64,000 nt of DNA from an uncultured Eubacteriales bacterium (GCA_902778585.1 CACYYD010000001.1:124001-188000), one strand, 5' to 3'; counted from the first letter of the stretch, positions 26,970 to 37,015 are shown. Made by a program: numbers and translations. Notes: generated from the sequence alone by a model not told the origin.

Positions 26970-29342
26970 ATGGAAGAACGCGGAATGAATGCAAGAGTCA
27001 GAGCTCTTCGCAAGGTAAGCATGGAGACGCAGCCGCATATCGATCTCGAGAGAGCCAAGATCGAGACCGAAGTGTACAAAAAGTGGGAAGACAAAGTCTC
27101 GCTGCCTGTACTTAGAGCGCTTGTGCTCAAAGAGTATTTTGAGAGAAAGACTCTGTATCTGGGTGAGGGTGAGCTCATCGTAGGAGAAAAGGGCAAAGAC
27201 CCGCAGTCATCGCCGACGTTCCCTGAACTCACATGCCACACGCTCGAGGACATGCACATCATGAATGACAGGTCAGTCGTCAACTATTCTGTCACAGAGC
27301 AGGACCTCAAAGACCAGGAAGAGATAATAATCCCTTACTGGGAAGGCAAATCCATGAGAGACAAGCTGCTCGCAAGCATGACCGATGAATGGAAAGAGGC
27401 ATATGCTGCCGGTATGTTCACCGAATTCATGGAGCAGAGAGGCCCGGGACACACCTGCGGCGGCAAGAACGTATTCACAAAGGGTTATGCTGAATACAAG
27501 CTTGAGATCCAGGCCGCTATCGATGCCCTCGATTTCATGAACGACCCTGAAGCTCTCCAGAAGAAGGACGAGCTCGAAGCGATGATGATCGACTGCGACG
27601 CCGTTATGATACTGGGTGAGAGATATCATAAGCTCCTTACGGAAGAGGCTGCGAAGTGCACTGACCCTGTAAGGAAGGCAGAACTTGAGCAGATGGCTGC
27701 AAATCTTGAGGTAGTGCCTGCAAACAGACCGCAGACATACTGGCAGGCCATACAGCTGTACTGGTTCACCCATCTTGCGGTGACCACAGAGCTGAACCCG
27801 TGGGACGCTTTCAGCCCGGGAAGACTCGACCAGCATCTGATTCCTTACTATGAAAAGGATGTGGCTGACGGCATTCTCGATGATGAAAGGGCGCTTGAAC
27901 TTCTTGAGTGCCTCTGGGTCAAGTTCAACAACCAGCCTGCACCGGTAAAAGTCGGCGTCACTCTCAAGGAGAGCGGCACATATACTGACTTTGCCAACAT
28001 CAATACAGGCGGTATCAAAGAAGACGGTACCAATGGCGTAAACGCTGTCAGCTATCTGATACTCGACTGCATGGACGAGATGAGGCTGGTGCAGCCTAAT
28101 TCAAACGTGCAGATAAGCAAGAAGACACCTCACAGATTCCTCAAGAGGGCCTGTGAGATATCAAGAGAGGGCTGGGGACAGCCGGCGTTCTATAACACTG
28201 ACGAGATCGTGCAGGAACTCCTGAACGCAGGAAAGACTCTGGACGACGCGAGACAGGGCGGCTCCTCCGGCTGTGTCGAGACGGGTTCGTGGGGCAATGA
28301 GGCCTACATACTTACCGGCTATCTCAACATACCGAAGATCTTCCAGCTGGCTCTCTACAACGGATTCGACAACCAGTCAGGAAAGCAGCTAGGACCTGAG
28401 ACAGGCTATGCTGAAGACTTCAGCAGCTACGAAGAGCTCTGGGACGCTTTTGCAAAGCAGCTGCATCACATGGTCAACGTAAAGGTGCGCGGCAACAATG
28501 TCATCGAAAAGCTTTACGCTACCTATATGCCTGCACCATGCCTTTCGATAGTCACGAACGACTGCATAAAGAAGGGCAAGGACTACAACAACGGCGGATC
28601 CAGATACAACACCAGGTACATTCAGGGCGTAGGCATCGGAACGGTAACAGACTGCCTCACGGCCATCAAGTACAATGTATTCGACAATCACAACTTCACC
28701 ATGAAGGAGCTCATCGCGGCAATGGACGATAACTTCGCCGGCCACGAGGAGATCTTCAACATGGTGCAGAACAAGACTCCTAAGTACGGAAATGACGACG
28801 ACTATGCAGATGACATCATGCAGGATGTCTTCAGACAGTACAGGGATGAGGTGACAGGACGTCCGACAATGAGCGGAGGACAGTACCACGTCGACATGCT
28901 GCCGACTACATGCCACATCTACTTCGGAGAAGTCATAGGTGCGACAGCGAACGGCAGGCTTGCGAAGAAGCCGGTATCAGAGGGCATATCGCCTGAGAAG
29001 TTTGCGGATACGAACGGACCGACGGCTGTTATCAAGTCCTGCGCAAAGATGGATCACTGTTCTACAGGCGGAACGCTCCTGAACCAGAAGTTCACACCGA
29101 GCGCACTTGCCGGGGATACGGGACTAGAAAACCTTGCAAGCCTCATAAAGACATACTTTGCGATGGATGGCCACCACATCCAGTTCAACGTATTTGACAA
29201 GCAGACACTGCTCGAGGCACAGAAGCACCCTGACGACTACAAGGATCTGATCGTACGCGTAGCCGGTTACTCGGATTACTTCAGGAACCTCGATGAGGAG
29301 CTGCAGAACGAGATCATCAACAGGACGGCCCAGTCGTTCTAG
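26970..29342 (+). CDS. hypD: trans-4-hydroxy-L-proline dehydratase (glycyl-radical enzyme)
   Basis: A 790-residue glycyl-radical enzyme with near-constant similarity, as I recall it, to Clostridioides difficile HypD (789 residues). The thiyl-radical cysteine is Cys435 in GGSSGCVETG, with the diagnostic Glu two residues later. The glycyl radical site is Gly766 in RVAGYSDYF. Both are offset by one from the C. difficile numbering. It converts hydroxyproline to pyrroline-5-carboxylate, which is then reduced to proline; no proC is in the window. The start at 26970 has GGAGG upstream. The name is not the hydrogenase gene hypD. Confidence 0.9.
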   Translation: MEERGMNARVRALRKVSMETQPHIDLERAKIETEVYKKWEDKVSLPVLRALVLKEYFERKTLYLGEGELIVGEKGKDPQSSPTFPELTCHTLEDMHIMNDRSVVNYSVTEQDLKDQEEIIIPYWEGKSMRDKLLASMTDEWKEAYAAGMFTEFMEQRGPGHTCGGKNVFTKGYAEYKLEIQAAIDALDFMNDPEALQKKDELEAMMIDCDAVMILGERYHKLLTEEAAKCTDPVRKAELEQMAANLEVVPANRPQTYWQAIQLYWFTHLAVTTELNPWDAFSPGRLDQHLIPYYEKDVADGILDDERALELLECLWVKFNNQPAPVKVGVTLKESGTYTDFANINTGGIKEDGTNGVNAVSYLILDCMDEMRLVQPNSNVQISKKTPHRFLKRACEISREGWGQPAFYNTDEIVQELLNAGKTLDDARQGGSSGCVETGSWGNEAYILTGYLNIPKIFQLALYNGFDNQSGKQLGPETGYAEDFSSYEELWDAFAKQLHHMVNVKVRGNNVIEKLYATYMPAPCLSIVTNDCIKKGKDYNNGGSRYNTRYIQGVGIGTVTDCLTAIKYNVFDNHNFTMKELIAAMDDNFAGHEEIFNMVQNKTPKYGNDDDYADDIMQDVFRQYRDEVTGRPTMSGGQYHVDMLPTTCHIYFGEVIGATANGRLAKKPVSEGISPEKFADTNGPTAVIKSCAKMDHCSTGGTLLNQKFTPSALAGDTGLENLASLIKTYFAMDGHHIQFNVFDKQTLLEAQKHPDDYKDLIVRVAGYSDYFRNLDEELQNEIINRTAQSF

Positions 29343-29351
29343 AGGAAGAAG

Positions 29352-30248
29352 ATGGCAGAGATAAGAGAAGGCTATATGCCTTTCATGGGATATAAGACAT
29401 ATTACAGAATTGCCGGGAGGCGCCTTGACAACGGAAAGGCGCCTCTTGTTTGCCTGCACGGAGGTCCGGGAAGCACCCACAATTACTTTGAAGTGCTGGA
29501 CGATATCGCGGATGAAGACGGCCGCATGGTAGTCATGTACGACCAGATCGGCTGCGGTGAGTCATACCTCGACGGCCATCCGGAGCTCTGGACAAAGGAG
29601 ACCTGGATGAGCGAACTCTTTGCGCTGAGAGACCACCTGGGTCTTGATGAATGTCATATCATAGGCCAGTCCTGGGGCGGAATGATGCTCATCTGCCTGG
29701 GCATAGACTATAAAGAGGAGACGAAGGGCGTCAGAAGCTTTATCATTTCCAGCGGTCATCCTTCCAGCAGCATGTGGGAAAGAGAAGGCATGCGCCGCAT
29801 AAAGATGATGCCAAAAGATATGCAGGAGGCGATATACCGGGCGCTGGACACAGGCGACTTCAGCGGTGAGGCTTATGACAGAGCCGTGGATGAATACATG
29901 GCGAGATACTGCGACTATTGGCGGGGAGACGAGGCTCCGGAATGCTGCAGGCGGCCTAAGAAGTCCGGCAAAGAAGCATACCTATATGGATGGGGCCCAA
30001 ATGAATTCTCACCTGCAGGAACTCTCAGGGACTTTGAGTATGCTGACAGGCTGGGAGAGATAGAAGTCCCGTCACTCATAATGAGCGGCATCTCCGATCT
30101 TTGCTCACCTCTGATCGCAAAGACCATGCATGACGGCATCAGGGGATCGGAGTGGATACTCTGGGAAAGAGCCAGACATACCTGTTTCGTGGACAGGCAT
30201 GAGGACTACTGCAAAAAACTTATAAGCTGGATGGACTGCCACGACTGA
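29352..30248 (+). CDS. pip: Proline iminopeptidase family hydrolase
   Basis: A 298-residue S33-family alpha/beta hydrolase. The HGGPGSTH oxyanion motif near residue 36 and the nucleophile in GQSWGG near residue 103 are typical of prolyl aminopeptidases that release N-terminal proline. The acid and histidine lie in SGISDLCSP and ARHTCF. It begins ten bases after hypD and is surely cotranscribed. In that place it may free proline or hydroxyproline from collagen-type peptides to feed HypD. No signal peptide, so it acts in the cytoplasm on imported peptides. Confidence 0.88.
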   Translation: MAEIREGYMPFMGYKTYYRIAGRRLDNGKAPLVCLHGGPGSTHNYFEVLDDIADEDGRMVVMYDQIGCGESYLDGHPELWTKETWMSELFALRDHLGLDECHIIGQSWGGMMLICLGIDYKEETKGVRSFIISSGHPSSSMWEREGMRRIKMMPKDMQEAIYRALDTGDFSGEAYDRAVDEYMARYCDYWRGDEAPECCRRPKKSGKEAYLYGWGPNEFSPAGTLRDFEYADRLGEIEVPSLIMSGISDLCSPLIAKTMHDGIRGSEWILWERARHTCFVDRHEDYCKKLISWMDCHD

Positions 30249-30262
30249 CGTTGGCGGTTTTG

Positions 30263-30289
30263 TTAGCACTCTCTTTTAAAGAGTGCTAA
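30263..30289. promoter_or_regulatory. CIRCE element (HrcA operator)
   Basis: TTAGCACTC-N9-GAGTGCTAA matches the CIRCE consensus perfectly. HrcA would repress clpB from this site. The hairpin is followed by ATTTTTCTTT, so it may also end the pip transcript. Confidence 0.95.
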
Positions 30290-30296
30290 ATTTTTC

Positions 30297-30325
30297 TTTA
30301 CAAGCGTTGAAAATTGTACTATCAT
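30297..30325 (+). promoter_or_regulatory. Probable clpB promoter
   Basis: TTTACA at 30297-30302 and TATCAT at 30320-30325 are 17 bases apart, just downstream of CIRCE. Confidence 0.55.
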
Positions 30326-30406
30326 TAAGCCGTGAAAAATACCGCGGCTTATTTTTATGCCGCATGATGCAGTCAATAGATCTTCCACAAAAGGAGGTAT
30401 GCATAT

Positions 30407-33007
30407 ATGAACATCGAAAAATATACACAGAACGCACAGCAGGTGGTAATGGACTGCCAGAACATCGCGGTCGCCGAGGGCAATCAGATGATCGACGGTG
30501 AGCACATCCATCTGGCTCTGCTGAAACAGCAGGACGGTCTTGTTCCTAAGCTGCTGCAGTCCATGGGTGTCAACATCATCGCTATGACCCGCGACGTACA
30601 GTCAGAGGTCGATAAGATCCCTAAGGTATCCGGCGGCGGTGACGGCATGTACGGCACCAGAAGATTCAACAAGATCTTCATGGACGCCGAAGCCATCGCT
30701 GCAGACCAGTTCAAGGATGAGTATGTGAGCGTGGAGCACATCTTCCTCGCACTTCTCGGTGAAAAGGGAACTCCGAGCGAGCGTATATTCATGCGCTACG
30801 GCATCACCAGGGACAAGTTCCTCGCAGAGCTCACAAAGGTGAGAGGCAACCAGAGGATCACAAGCCAGAATCCTGAAGACAATTACGAGGCTCTTGCCAA
30901 GTACGGCAGAGACCTTGTTGAGATGGCGCGCGCCGGCAAGCTCGACCCGGTCATCGGACGTGACTCCGAGGTAAGGCACGTGATACAGATCCTCTCGAGA
31001 CGTACAAAGAACAACCCTGTGCTCATCGGTGAGCCGGGAGTCGGCAAAACAGCGGTCGTCGAAGGCCTCGCGCAGAGGATACTTGCAGGCGATGTGCCTG
31101 AAGGACTCAAGGACAAAACTATCTATGCTCTTGACATGGGCTCTCTTATTGCGGGCGCAAAGTACAGAGGCGAATTCGAGGAGCGTCTCAAGGCGGTGCT
31201 GAATGAGATCGAAAAATCGGAAGGAAGGATAATCCTCTTTATCGATGAGATCCACAATATCGTAGGAGCAGGAAGCGCTGAGGGCGCGATGGATGCCGGC
31301 AACCTTCTGAAGCCAAAGCTTGCAAGGGGAGAACTCCACTGCATAGGCGCTACAACGCTTGACGAATACAGAAAGAACATCGAGAAGGACGCGGCTCTTG
31401 AGAGACGTTTCCAGAAGGTTCTCGTAGACCAGCCTACAGTCGAAGATACCATTTCGATACTGAGAGGACTCAAGGAGAAATTCGAGATCCACCACGGCGT
31501 AAGGATCACTGACAGTGCGCTCATCGCATGCGCGACACTGTCCGACAGATACATTAGCGACAGGTTCCTTCCTGACAAGGCGATAGACCTCATGGATGAG
31601 GCGGCAGCCCGCATCAGGACTGAGATCGACAGCATGCCTGCCGAACTCGACGAGATATCCAGAAAGATAACCCAGCTCGAGATAGAGAAGCAGGCTCTCA
31701 GCAAGGAAGAAGACAAGGGATCTAAGGCAAGGCTCGAGGCTCTCGAGAAAGAACTTGCCGAACTCAAGGACGAGAGCGCCGGCATGACTGCCCAGTGGCA
31801 GAATGAGAAGGACAGCATACTTGAGGTGAAGAATCTCAAGAAGCAGATCGAAGACATAAGACTCGAGATAGAGGATGCCGAGAGGCACGCGGACTACGAG
31901 AAGGGCGCACAGCTCAAGTACGGAGTCCTGCCTGATCTCGAAAGACAGCTCGAAGAAAAGAAGGCAGCGGCCGACCGCGCCGAAGAAGAGAGGCTGCTTC
32001 AGGAGGAGGTCACCGAAGAAGAGATAGCCGAGGTCGTATCCGGCTGGACGGGCATCCCTGTAGCCAAGCTCGTGGAGACAGAACGCGATAAACTCCTCAG
32101 ATTGCCTGATATCCTGCATAAGAGGGTAATCGGACAGGAAGAGGGTGTAAAAGCCGTCTCAGAGGCGATTTTGCGCGCCAGAGCGGGTCTCAAGGATGAG
32201 AACAGACCTATCGGTTCGTTCATATTCCTCGGACCTACGGGCGTAGGCAAGACCGAGCTCGCCAAGGCTCTTTCCGAATCGCTCTTCGACAGCGAGCGCA
32301 ACATGATACGTATCGACATGTCCGAGTATATGGAGAAGCACTCCGTATCCAGGCTGGTAGGAGCGCCTCCTGGGTATGTAGGCTATGACGAGGGCGGACA
32401 GCTTACAGAGGCGGTACGCCGCAAGCCATACAGCGTCATCCTCTTCGATGAGATAGAGAAGGCTCATCCGGATGTGTTCAATATTCTGCTGCAGCTTCTT
32501 GATGACGGCAGACTGACCGACAACCAGGGACGCACAGTGGACTTCAAGAATACTATCGTTATCATGACATCGAATATAGGAAGCGCAGACCTTATCGACA
32601 ACATGCGTGATGACGGCACCATCGACCCTGAGGTGGAGGAGCGCGTCATGGCTCAGCTTAGAGCCGGATTCAGGCCTGAATTCCTTAACCGTATCGACGA
32701 TATCATAGTCTTCAGTCCGCTTACAAAGGACCAGATAAAAGGCATCATAGAGCTCTCGTTCAGTGACATAAAGCGCAGGCTGAGCGGAAGGGAGATAGAC
32801 CTCGAAGTCACCGATGCAGCGCTGGACTTCATTGCCGATGAAGCCTACGATCCGCATTACGGTGCAAGACCTATAAAGAGGTATCTGCAGCAGCACGTCG
32901 AGACTGAGATAGCTGAAGGCATAATCAGAGGAAATATTCTTGACGGCCAGACACTGATTTGTGATTCCGACGGAGAAAAATTGATATATAATCAGAAAGA
33001 GGATTAA
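30407..33007 (+). CDS. clpB: ATP-dependent disaggregase ClpB
   Basis: An 866-residue Hsp100 protein. An N-terminal Clp-N repeat domain (1-145) is followed by the first AAA+ domain with GEPGVGKTA and [14 protein letters not shown] long coiled-coil middle domain (about 410-525) rich in Glu and Lys separates it from the second AAA+ domain with GPTGVGKTE and [11 protein letters not shown]. It rescues aggregated proteins together with DnaK. The length is standard. The ribosome site is AAAGGAGG. Control by HrcA is expected from the CIRCE element in its leader region. Confidence 0.96.
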   Translation: MNIEKYTQNAQQVVMDCQNIAVAEGNQMIDGEHIHLALLKQQDGLVPKLLQSMGVNIIAMTRDVQSEVDKIPKVSGGGDGMYGTRRFNKIFMDAEAIAADQFKDEYVSVEHIFLALLGEKGTPSERIFMRYGITRDKFLAELTKVRGNQRITSQNPEDNYEALAKYGRDLVEMARAGKLDPVIGRDSEVRHVIQILSRRTKNNPVLIGEPGVGKTAVVEGLAQRILAGDVPEGLKDKTIYALDMGSLIAGAKYRGEFEERLKAVLNEIEKSEGRIILFIDEIHNIVGAGSAEGAMDAGNLLKPKLARGELHCIGATTLDEYRKNIEKDAALERRFQKVLVDQPTVEDTISILRGLKEKFEIHHGVRITDSALIACATLSDRYISDRFLPDKAIDLMDEAAARIRTEIDSMPAELDEISRKITQLEIEKQALSKEEDKGSKARLEALEKELAELKDESAGMTAQWQNEKDSILEVKNLKKQIEDIRLEIEDAERHADYEKGAQLKYGVLPDLERQLEEKKAAADRAEEERLLQEEVTEEEIAEVVSGWTGIPVAKLVETERDKLLRLPDILHKRVIGQEEGVKAVSEAILRARAGLKDENRPIGSFIFLGPTGVGKTELAKALSESLFDSERNMIRIDMSEYMEKHSVSRLVGAPPGYVGYDEGGQLTEAVRRKPYSVILFDEIEKAHPDVFNILLQLLDDGRLTDNQGRTVDFKNTIVIMTSNIGSADLIDNMRDDGTIDPEVEERVMAQLRAGFRPEFLNRIDDIIVFSPLTKDQIKGIIELSFSDIKRRLSGREIDLEVTDAALDFIADEAYDPHYGARPIKRYLQQHVETEIAEGIIRGNILDGQTLICDSDGEKLIYNQKED

Positions 33008-33048
33008 ACACGACGGAATGAGAACAAGGGTATGGCCGCGGACTTGAT

Positions 33049-33228
33049 ATGAAAACGTTCCTGCACTCCGGCGTGCTGGGAACGTTTTTATTTGTTTCGT
33101 ATCTGTGCATGGTGCTGGGCGAGCAGATAAGCGCAAGGCAGATCGCCGGTATCGTGCTGGTATTCGTGGGAGTCTGGATAACAGTGCGTCCCGGCAAAAA
33201 AGAGAGGTTGATACAAAATGCAGACTAA
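33049..33228 (+). pseudogene. Remnant of an EamA/DMT-type transporter (C-terminal end)
   Basis: A 59-codon frame whose translation has the last-helix signature of drug/metabolite transporters: LGEQISARQIAG, then a hydrophobic helix IVLVFVGVWITVRPG. In frame, a stop lies at 33019-33021, so only about 70 codons of the usual 280-300 remain. The clpB terminator hairpin occupies its first codons. It overlaps the MFS gene by 11 bases. It could be translated as a small membrane peptide, but decay of a once-complete transporter is the simpler reading. Confidence 0.6.
33052..33089 (+). terminator. Terminator of clpB
   Basis: AAAACGTTCC at 33052-33061 pairs perfectly with GGAACGTTTT at 33079-33088, with an inner GCAC/GTGC helix and a T-rich end. 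Confidence 0.75.
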
Positions 33229-34477
33229 ACTCGGAAGCAAATTCTGGATATCCATGCTCATATTCGGCCTGATGGGACAGGTCGCATGGGTGGTCGAGAA
33301 CATGTACTTCAACGTGTTCATATACAAGATGTTCCATGCGGAGCCGGCAGATATCTCGGCCATGGTAATGGCGAGTGCCGTCACGGCCGCACTGACAACT
33401 ATCATAATGGGTGCTGTTTCCGACAAGGTGGGAAAGCGCAAGGCCTTTATGAGCGCCGGATATATCATCTGGGGAGTCAGTATAATCACCTTTGCATACA
33501 TCAAAAGCATAATGCTGACTATAGTGATGGACTGCGTGATGACCTACTTCGGATCTACCGCCAATGACGCAGCGTACAACGCGTGGCTGACGGACAGGGG
33601 AGACTCGACGAACAGGGGAAAGATAGAAGGCGTCAATTCAATGATGCCGCTCGTCGCCATACTTGTTGTCTTCGGCGGCTTCATGAGCTTTGACCTCGAT
33701 ACACATGAGGCCTGGACGACGATCTATTACATTATCGGAATAGCCACGACTCTGATCGGCATCCTGGGATGGTTCCTCATAGAAGATGCTCCGGGTCTTG
33801 AAAAGACAAAGGAGAGTCTCGGCGAGACCCTGGCATACAGTTTCAGGCCGTCGGTAGCTAAGGCAAACAGCAGGCTCTACCTGACGCTTGCGAATTTCGC
33901 GATCTTCAATATATCGATACAGGTATTCATGCCGTATCTTCTGATCTATTACGAAAAGACTCTCGGGATGGACAATTATGTCCTCATATTCGCTCCGGCC
34001 ATAATCATAGCGGCGGCCGTCACGGTCTTTTACGGGAGGCTCTATGACAGGCTGGGATTCATGAAGAGCATAATGCCCGTGCTCGCGATGCTTGCGGCGG
34101 GCTATGCGATACTTTATTTCACTCGCACGACCGTTCCTGTGTTTATCGGCTCGCTTCTGATGATGTCGGGATACCTTACCGGCATGTCGGTCTTCGGAGC
34201 CATGATAAGGGACAATATCCCTGAAGGCAGAGCCGGGCAGTTCCAGGGCGTACGAATAATAGGCCAGGTGTTTATCCCGGGCCTTATCGGACCTGCACTC
34301 GGAGCGTGGATATTAAGGGACGCAGATGTTATATTTAATAGTGACGGAACCACATCGTTCCTTCCTGACAAAGGTATATGGTCGGCAGCCGCAGCGGTGA
34401 TAGTGATACTCTTTGCCGCACTTATGCTGACAATGAATGGGAGAAAGGAGAACCATAATGAAAGTGATCGCAACTGA
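33218..34477 (+). CDS. Major facilitator superfamily transporter
   Basis: A 419-residue, roughly twelve-helix transporter. The loop between helices 2 and 3 has GAVSDKVGKRKAF, the MFS signature. The second half has YGRLYDRLGF at the equivalent place. It resembles the sugar/cation symporter side of the superfamily, but no substrate is readable. Its start has GAGAGG ten bases upstream. It overlaps ridA by 20 bases, so the two genes are coupled. Confidence 0.85.
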   Translation: MQTKLGSKFWISMLIFGLMGQVAWVVENMYFNVFIYKMFHAEPADISAMVMASAVTAALTTIIMGAVSDKVGKRKAFMSAGYIIWGVSIITFAYIKSIMLTIVMDCVMTYFGSTANDAAYNAWLTDRGDSTNRGKIEGVNSMMPLVAILVVFGGFMSFDLDTHEAWTTIYYIIGIATTLIGILGWFLIEDAPGLEKTKESLGETLAYSFRPSVAKANSRLYLTLANFAIFNISIQVFMPYLLIYYEKTLGMDNYVLIFAPAIIIAAAVTVFYGRLYDRLGFMKSIMPVLAMLAAGYAILYFTRTTVPVFIGSLLMMSGYLTGMSVFGAMIRDNIPEGRAGQFQGVRIIGQVFIPGLIGPALGAWILRDADVIFNSDGTTSFLPDKGIWSAAAAVIVILFAALMLTMNGRKENHNESDRN

Positions 34478-34826
34478 CAAGGCACCGGGCGCAATCGGAC
34501 CTTATTCACAGGGCTATATCGCAAACGGATTCGTTTATACATCGGGCCAGATCCCTGTAGATCCGGCTAACGGTGAGGTACCTGAGGGCATAGAGGCTCA
34601 GGCTCATCAGAGCTGCAAGAATGTAGGAGCTCTCCTCGAGGCTGCAGGATCGGGCTTTGACAAGGTAATAAAGACTACATGCTTCCTCGCCGACATGGGT
34701 GACTTCGCAGCATTCAACGCAGTATACGCAGAATACTTCACATCGAAGCCTGCAAGAAGCTGTGTAGCCGTCAAGGACCTTCCGAAGGGCGTGCTCTGCG
34801 AGATAGAGGCAATAGCTGAAGCGTAA
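34458..34826 (+). CDS. ridA: RidA family reactive-enamine/imine deaminase
   Basis: A 122-residue YjgF/YER057c/UK114 protein with APGAIGPYSQG at the N-terminus, TSGQIPVDP, and the C-terminal PARSCVAVKDLPKG with the conserved arginine and ending in EIEAIA. It hydrolyses 2-aminoacrylate and similar intermediates made by PLP enzymes. The true start is the ATG at 34458, after AAAGGAG, not the longer upstream frame. It lies between a transporter and a macrodomain gene. Confidence 0.93.
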   Translation: MKVIATDKAPGAIGPYSQGYIANGFVYTSGQIPVDPANGEVPEGIEAQAHQSCKNVGALLEAAGSGFDKVIKTTCFLADMGDFAAFNAVYAEYFTSKPARSCVAVKDLPKGVLCEIEAIAEA

Positions 34827-34837
34827 GGTGGACTGCG

Positions 34838-35623
34838 ATGGATCAGGGAGAAGCCAGGCTCTGGCTGATACAGAAGCTTAAAAGCGAAAATCCGGTATAT
34901 TCGAAAGTACCGGTCCCCGCGGATGAACAGGGGCAGAAGGACCTGCTCCGCATCCTCATGAACGTGCGCATGCCTAAGCCGATCGGAAGCGAGTTCCGTG
35001 AGGTCCAGGACGCTTACCTGAGGCGCGAAGCAATGCTGAAGGGCATAGTGGACGCGGACTCTCTCGGAAGCTGCGGGCTTGATCCGAGGATCTGCCTTTG
35101 GCAGGGAGACATCACAAGGCTCAGAGCGGATGCCATAGTCAACGCTGCCAACAGCGGTATGACGGGCTGCTATACTCCGCTGCACAACTGCATAGACAAC
35201 TGCATCCATTCGGCTGCAGGACTCGACCTCAGATGGGAGTGTTACAGGATAATGCAGAAGCAGGGGCATGAAGAACCGACCGGAATGGCTAAGATCACTC
35301 CGGGATACTGCCTGCCCGCAAAGTATGTGCTCCATACGGTCGGCCCTATCGTAAGCGGAGGACTGACAGAAGAGCATAAGGAACTTCTGCGTTCGTGCTA
35401 TGTGTCGTGCCTTGACCTCGCGTCGGAAAACGGCCTTTCGAACGTGGCGTTCTGCTGCATATCGACCGGAGTATTCGCTTTCCCGGCAGACCGTGCTGCA
35501 GAGATCGCTGTACAGACGGTAAGGAGCTGGCTGGATTCGCATGCCGGCAGCTCAGTAAAAAGGGTTATATTCAATGTTTTCGGTGACAGGGATAAGGCAA
35601 TATATCAAAGCATATTGAACTGA
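34838..35623 (+). CDS. Macrodomain protein, zinc-containing type (probable ADP-ribosyl hydrolase)
   Basis: A 261-residue protein. A helical N-terminal part of about 85 residues precedes a macrodomain with ADAIVNAANSGMTGC, and then the segment YTPLHNCIDNCIHSAAG, whose Cys and His residues match the zinc-binding type. CISTGVFAFP follows. Such proteins remove ADP-ribose from proteins, and in several pathogens stand beside SirTM and lipoate genes. None of those partners is near this copy. It is in a row with ridA and a deaminase. Confidence 0.87.
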   Translation: MDQGEARLWLIQKLKSENPVYSKVPVPADEQGQKDLLRILMNVRMPKPIGSEFREVQDAYLRREAMLKGIVDADSLGSCGLDPRICLWQGDITRLRADAIVNAANSGMTGCYTPLHNCIDNCIHSAAGLDLRWECYRIMQKQGHEEPTGMAKITPGYCLPAKYVLHTVGPIVSGGLTEEHKELLRSCYVSCLDLASENGLSNVAFCCISTGVFAFPADRAAEIAVQTVRSWLDSHAGSSVKRVIFNVFGDRDKAIYQSILN

Positions 35624-35644
35624 TCCGAAAAGGAGTGTGATCAA

Positions 35645-37003
35645 ATGAGTACTTTGGCAGTAAACAACATACGTGCTGTAGTTTCGTGTGATGGCAATGA
35701 TACCGTTTATGAAAATGTGAATCTGTTCTGCAAGGACGGTCTTATTTCATATATCGGTCCGGAAAAGCATGATGCCGACAAAGTCATTGACGGGAAGGGC
35801 ATGCTTTGCTACCCGGGTCTTGTAAACGCTCATCATCATCTGTATCAGGTGTTCTCAAGAAATCTCGAGAAGGTGCAGAATATGGAGCTCTTCGACTGGC
35901 TCAAGACGCTATACGAGATCTGGAAGAACCTCAACGAGGACACTATTTATCTCTCATCCCTTACGGGCATGGGAGAACTCATGAAGAACGGATGCACTAC
36001 CGTATTTGACCATCATTATGTATTCCCTGCAGGTGCGGGAGATCTTCTAGGAGCACAGGCAGCGGCCGCAGACAAGCTCGGCGTAAGGATGTACTTCTCG
36101 CGCGGGTCGATGGACCTCTCGGTAAAGGACGGAGGTCTTCCGCCTGACAGCGTCGTGCAGACAGTAGACGAGATAATGAAGGACAGCATCGACCTGATAG
36201 ACAAGTATCATGATACTTCGTTCAGATCGAAGAGGCGCATAGCGCTTGCACCTTGCTCGCCGTTCTCAGTGTCTGAAGACCTTCTGCGTGAATCTGCCAT
36301 ACTGGCGAGAGAGAAGGGTGTGCGTCTCCATACTCACCTCTGCGAGACTAAGGATGAAGAAAACTACATGCTTGAGCGCGAGGGAATGAGGCCTCTTGCA
36401 TACATGGAGAAGCTTGGCTGGACCGGCAATGATGTATGGTATGCACACGGCATCCACTTCAATGATGAAGAACTCAAACTCCTGGCAGAGACGGGCACAG
36501 GTGTGTGCCATTGCCCGATCTCAAACATGAAGCTCTCTTCGGGCATAGCCCGTATACCTGAGATGCTTGAGATGGGTATCCCTGTAGGACTCGGTGTAGA
36601 CGGCTCGGCATCCAATGACGGATCTGACATGCTGGAAGAACTGAGAGTCGGATTCCTTCTGCACAGGCTCAACTCAAGCCGCAAGGCTCCGACCGGCTAC
36701 GACATGCTCAAGATAGCCACTATGGGCTCGGCAAGGCTGCTCGGAAGAGATAAGGAGATAGGCTCTGTAGAGGTAGGCAAGTGTGCGGACTTCTTCCTTG
36801 TGGACTCCAGAAGGCTCGAACTCACCGGTGCGTGCTATGACCCTAAGTCGGTGCTCGGCACTGTAGGCCTGAGAGGCGCCGTAGACTATACCGTGATCGA
36901 CGGAGAAGTGACAGTTGAGCACGGCATGATGACAGGCGTGGATGAGGAGAAGCTTGTTGCTGATTCAGACAGAGAGCTTGGGCGCTATCTTGCTGATATG
37001 TAA
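35645..37003 (+). CDS. Probable 8-oxoguanine deaminase (amidohydrolase superfamily)
   Basis: A 452-residue amidohydrolase. Metal ligands are in GLVNAHHHLYQ, THLCET, YAHGIHF and GVDGSASND. The last motif and the SRNLEK after the first resemble Pseudomonas 8-oxoguanine deaminase (PA0142), which produces urate. Related enzymes act on guanine or s-triazines, so the substrate is likely but not proven. The start follows AAAGGAGTG. If correct, it feeds urate into the purine-degrading locus at 1-20317. Confidence 0.75.
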   Translation: MSTLAVNNIRAVVSCDGNDTVYENVNLFCKDGLISYIGPEKHDADKVIDGKGMLCYPGLVNAHHHLYQVFSRNLEKVQNMELFDWLKTLYEIWKNLNEDTIYLSSLTGMGELMKNGCTTVFDHHYVFPAGAGDLLGAQAAAADKLGVRMYFSRGSMDLSVKDGGLPPDSVVQTVDEIMKDSIDLIDKYHDTSFRSKRRIALAPCSPFSVSEDLLRESAILAREKGVRLHTHLCETKDEENYMLEREGMRPLAYMEKLGWTGNDVWYAHGIHFNDEELKLLAETGTGVCHCPISNMKLSSGIARIPEMLEMGIPVGLGVDGSASNDGSDMLEELRVGFLLHRLNSSRKAPTGYDMLKIATMGSARLLGRDKEIGSVEVGKCADFFLVDSRRLELTGACYDPKSVLGTVGLRGAVDYTVIDGEVTVEHGMMTGVDEEKLVADSDRELGRYLADM

Positions 37004-37015
37004 TGACTTTAACTG

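Noticed and set aside
30602..32119. Open frame of 505 codons on the minus strand inside clpB
   Set aside because: It lies fully within clpB, has no ribosome site and no domain; it is a product of codon bias.
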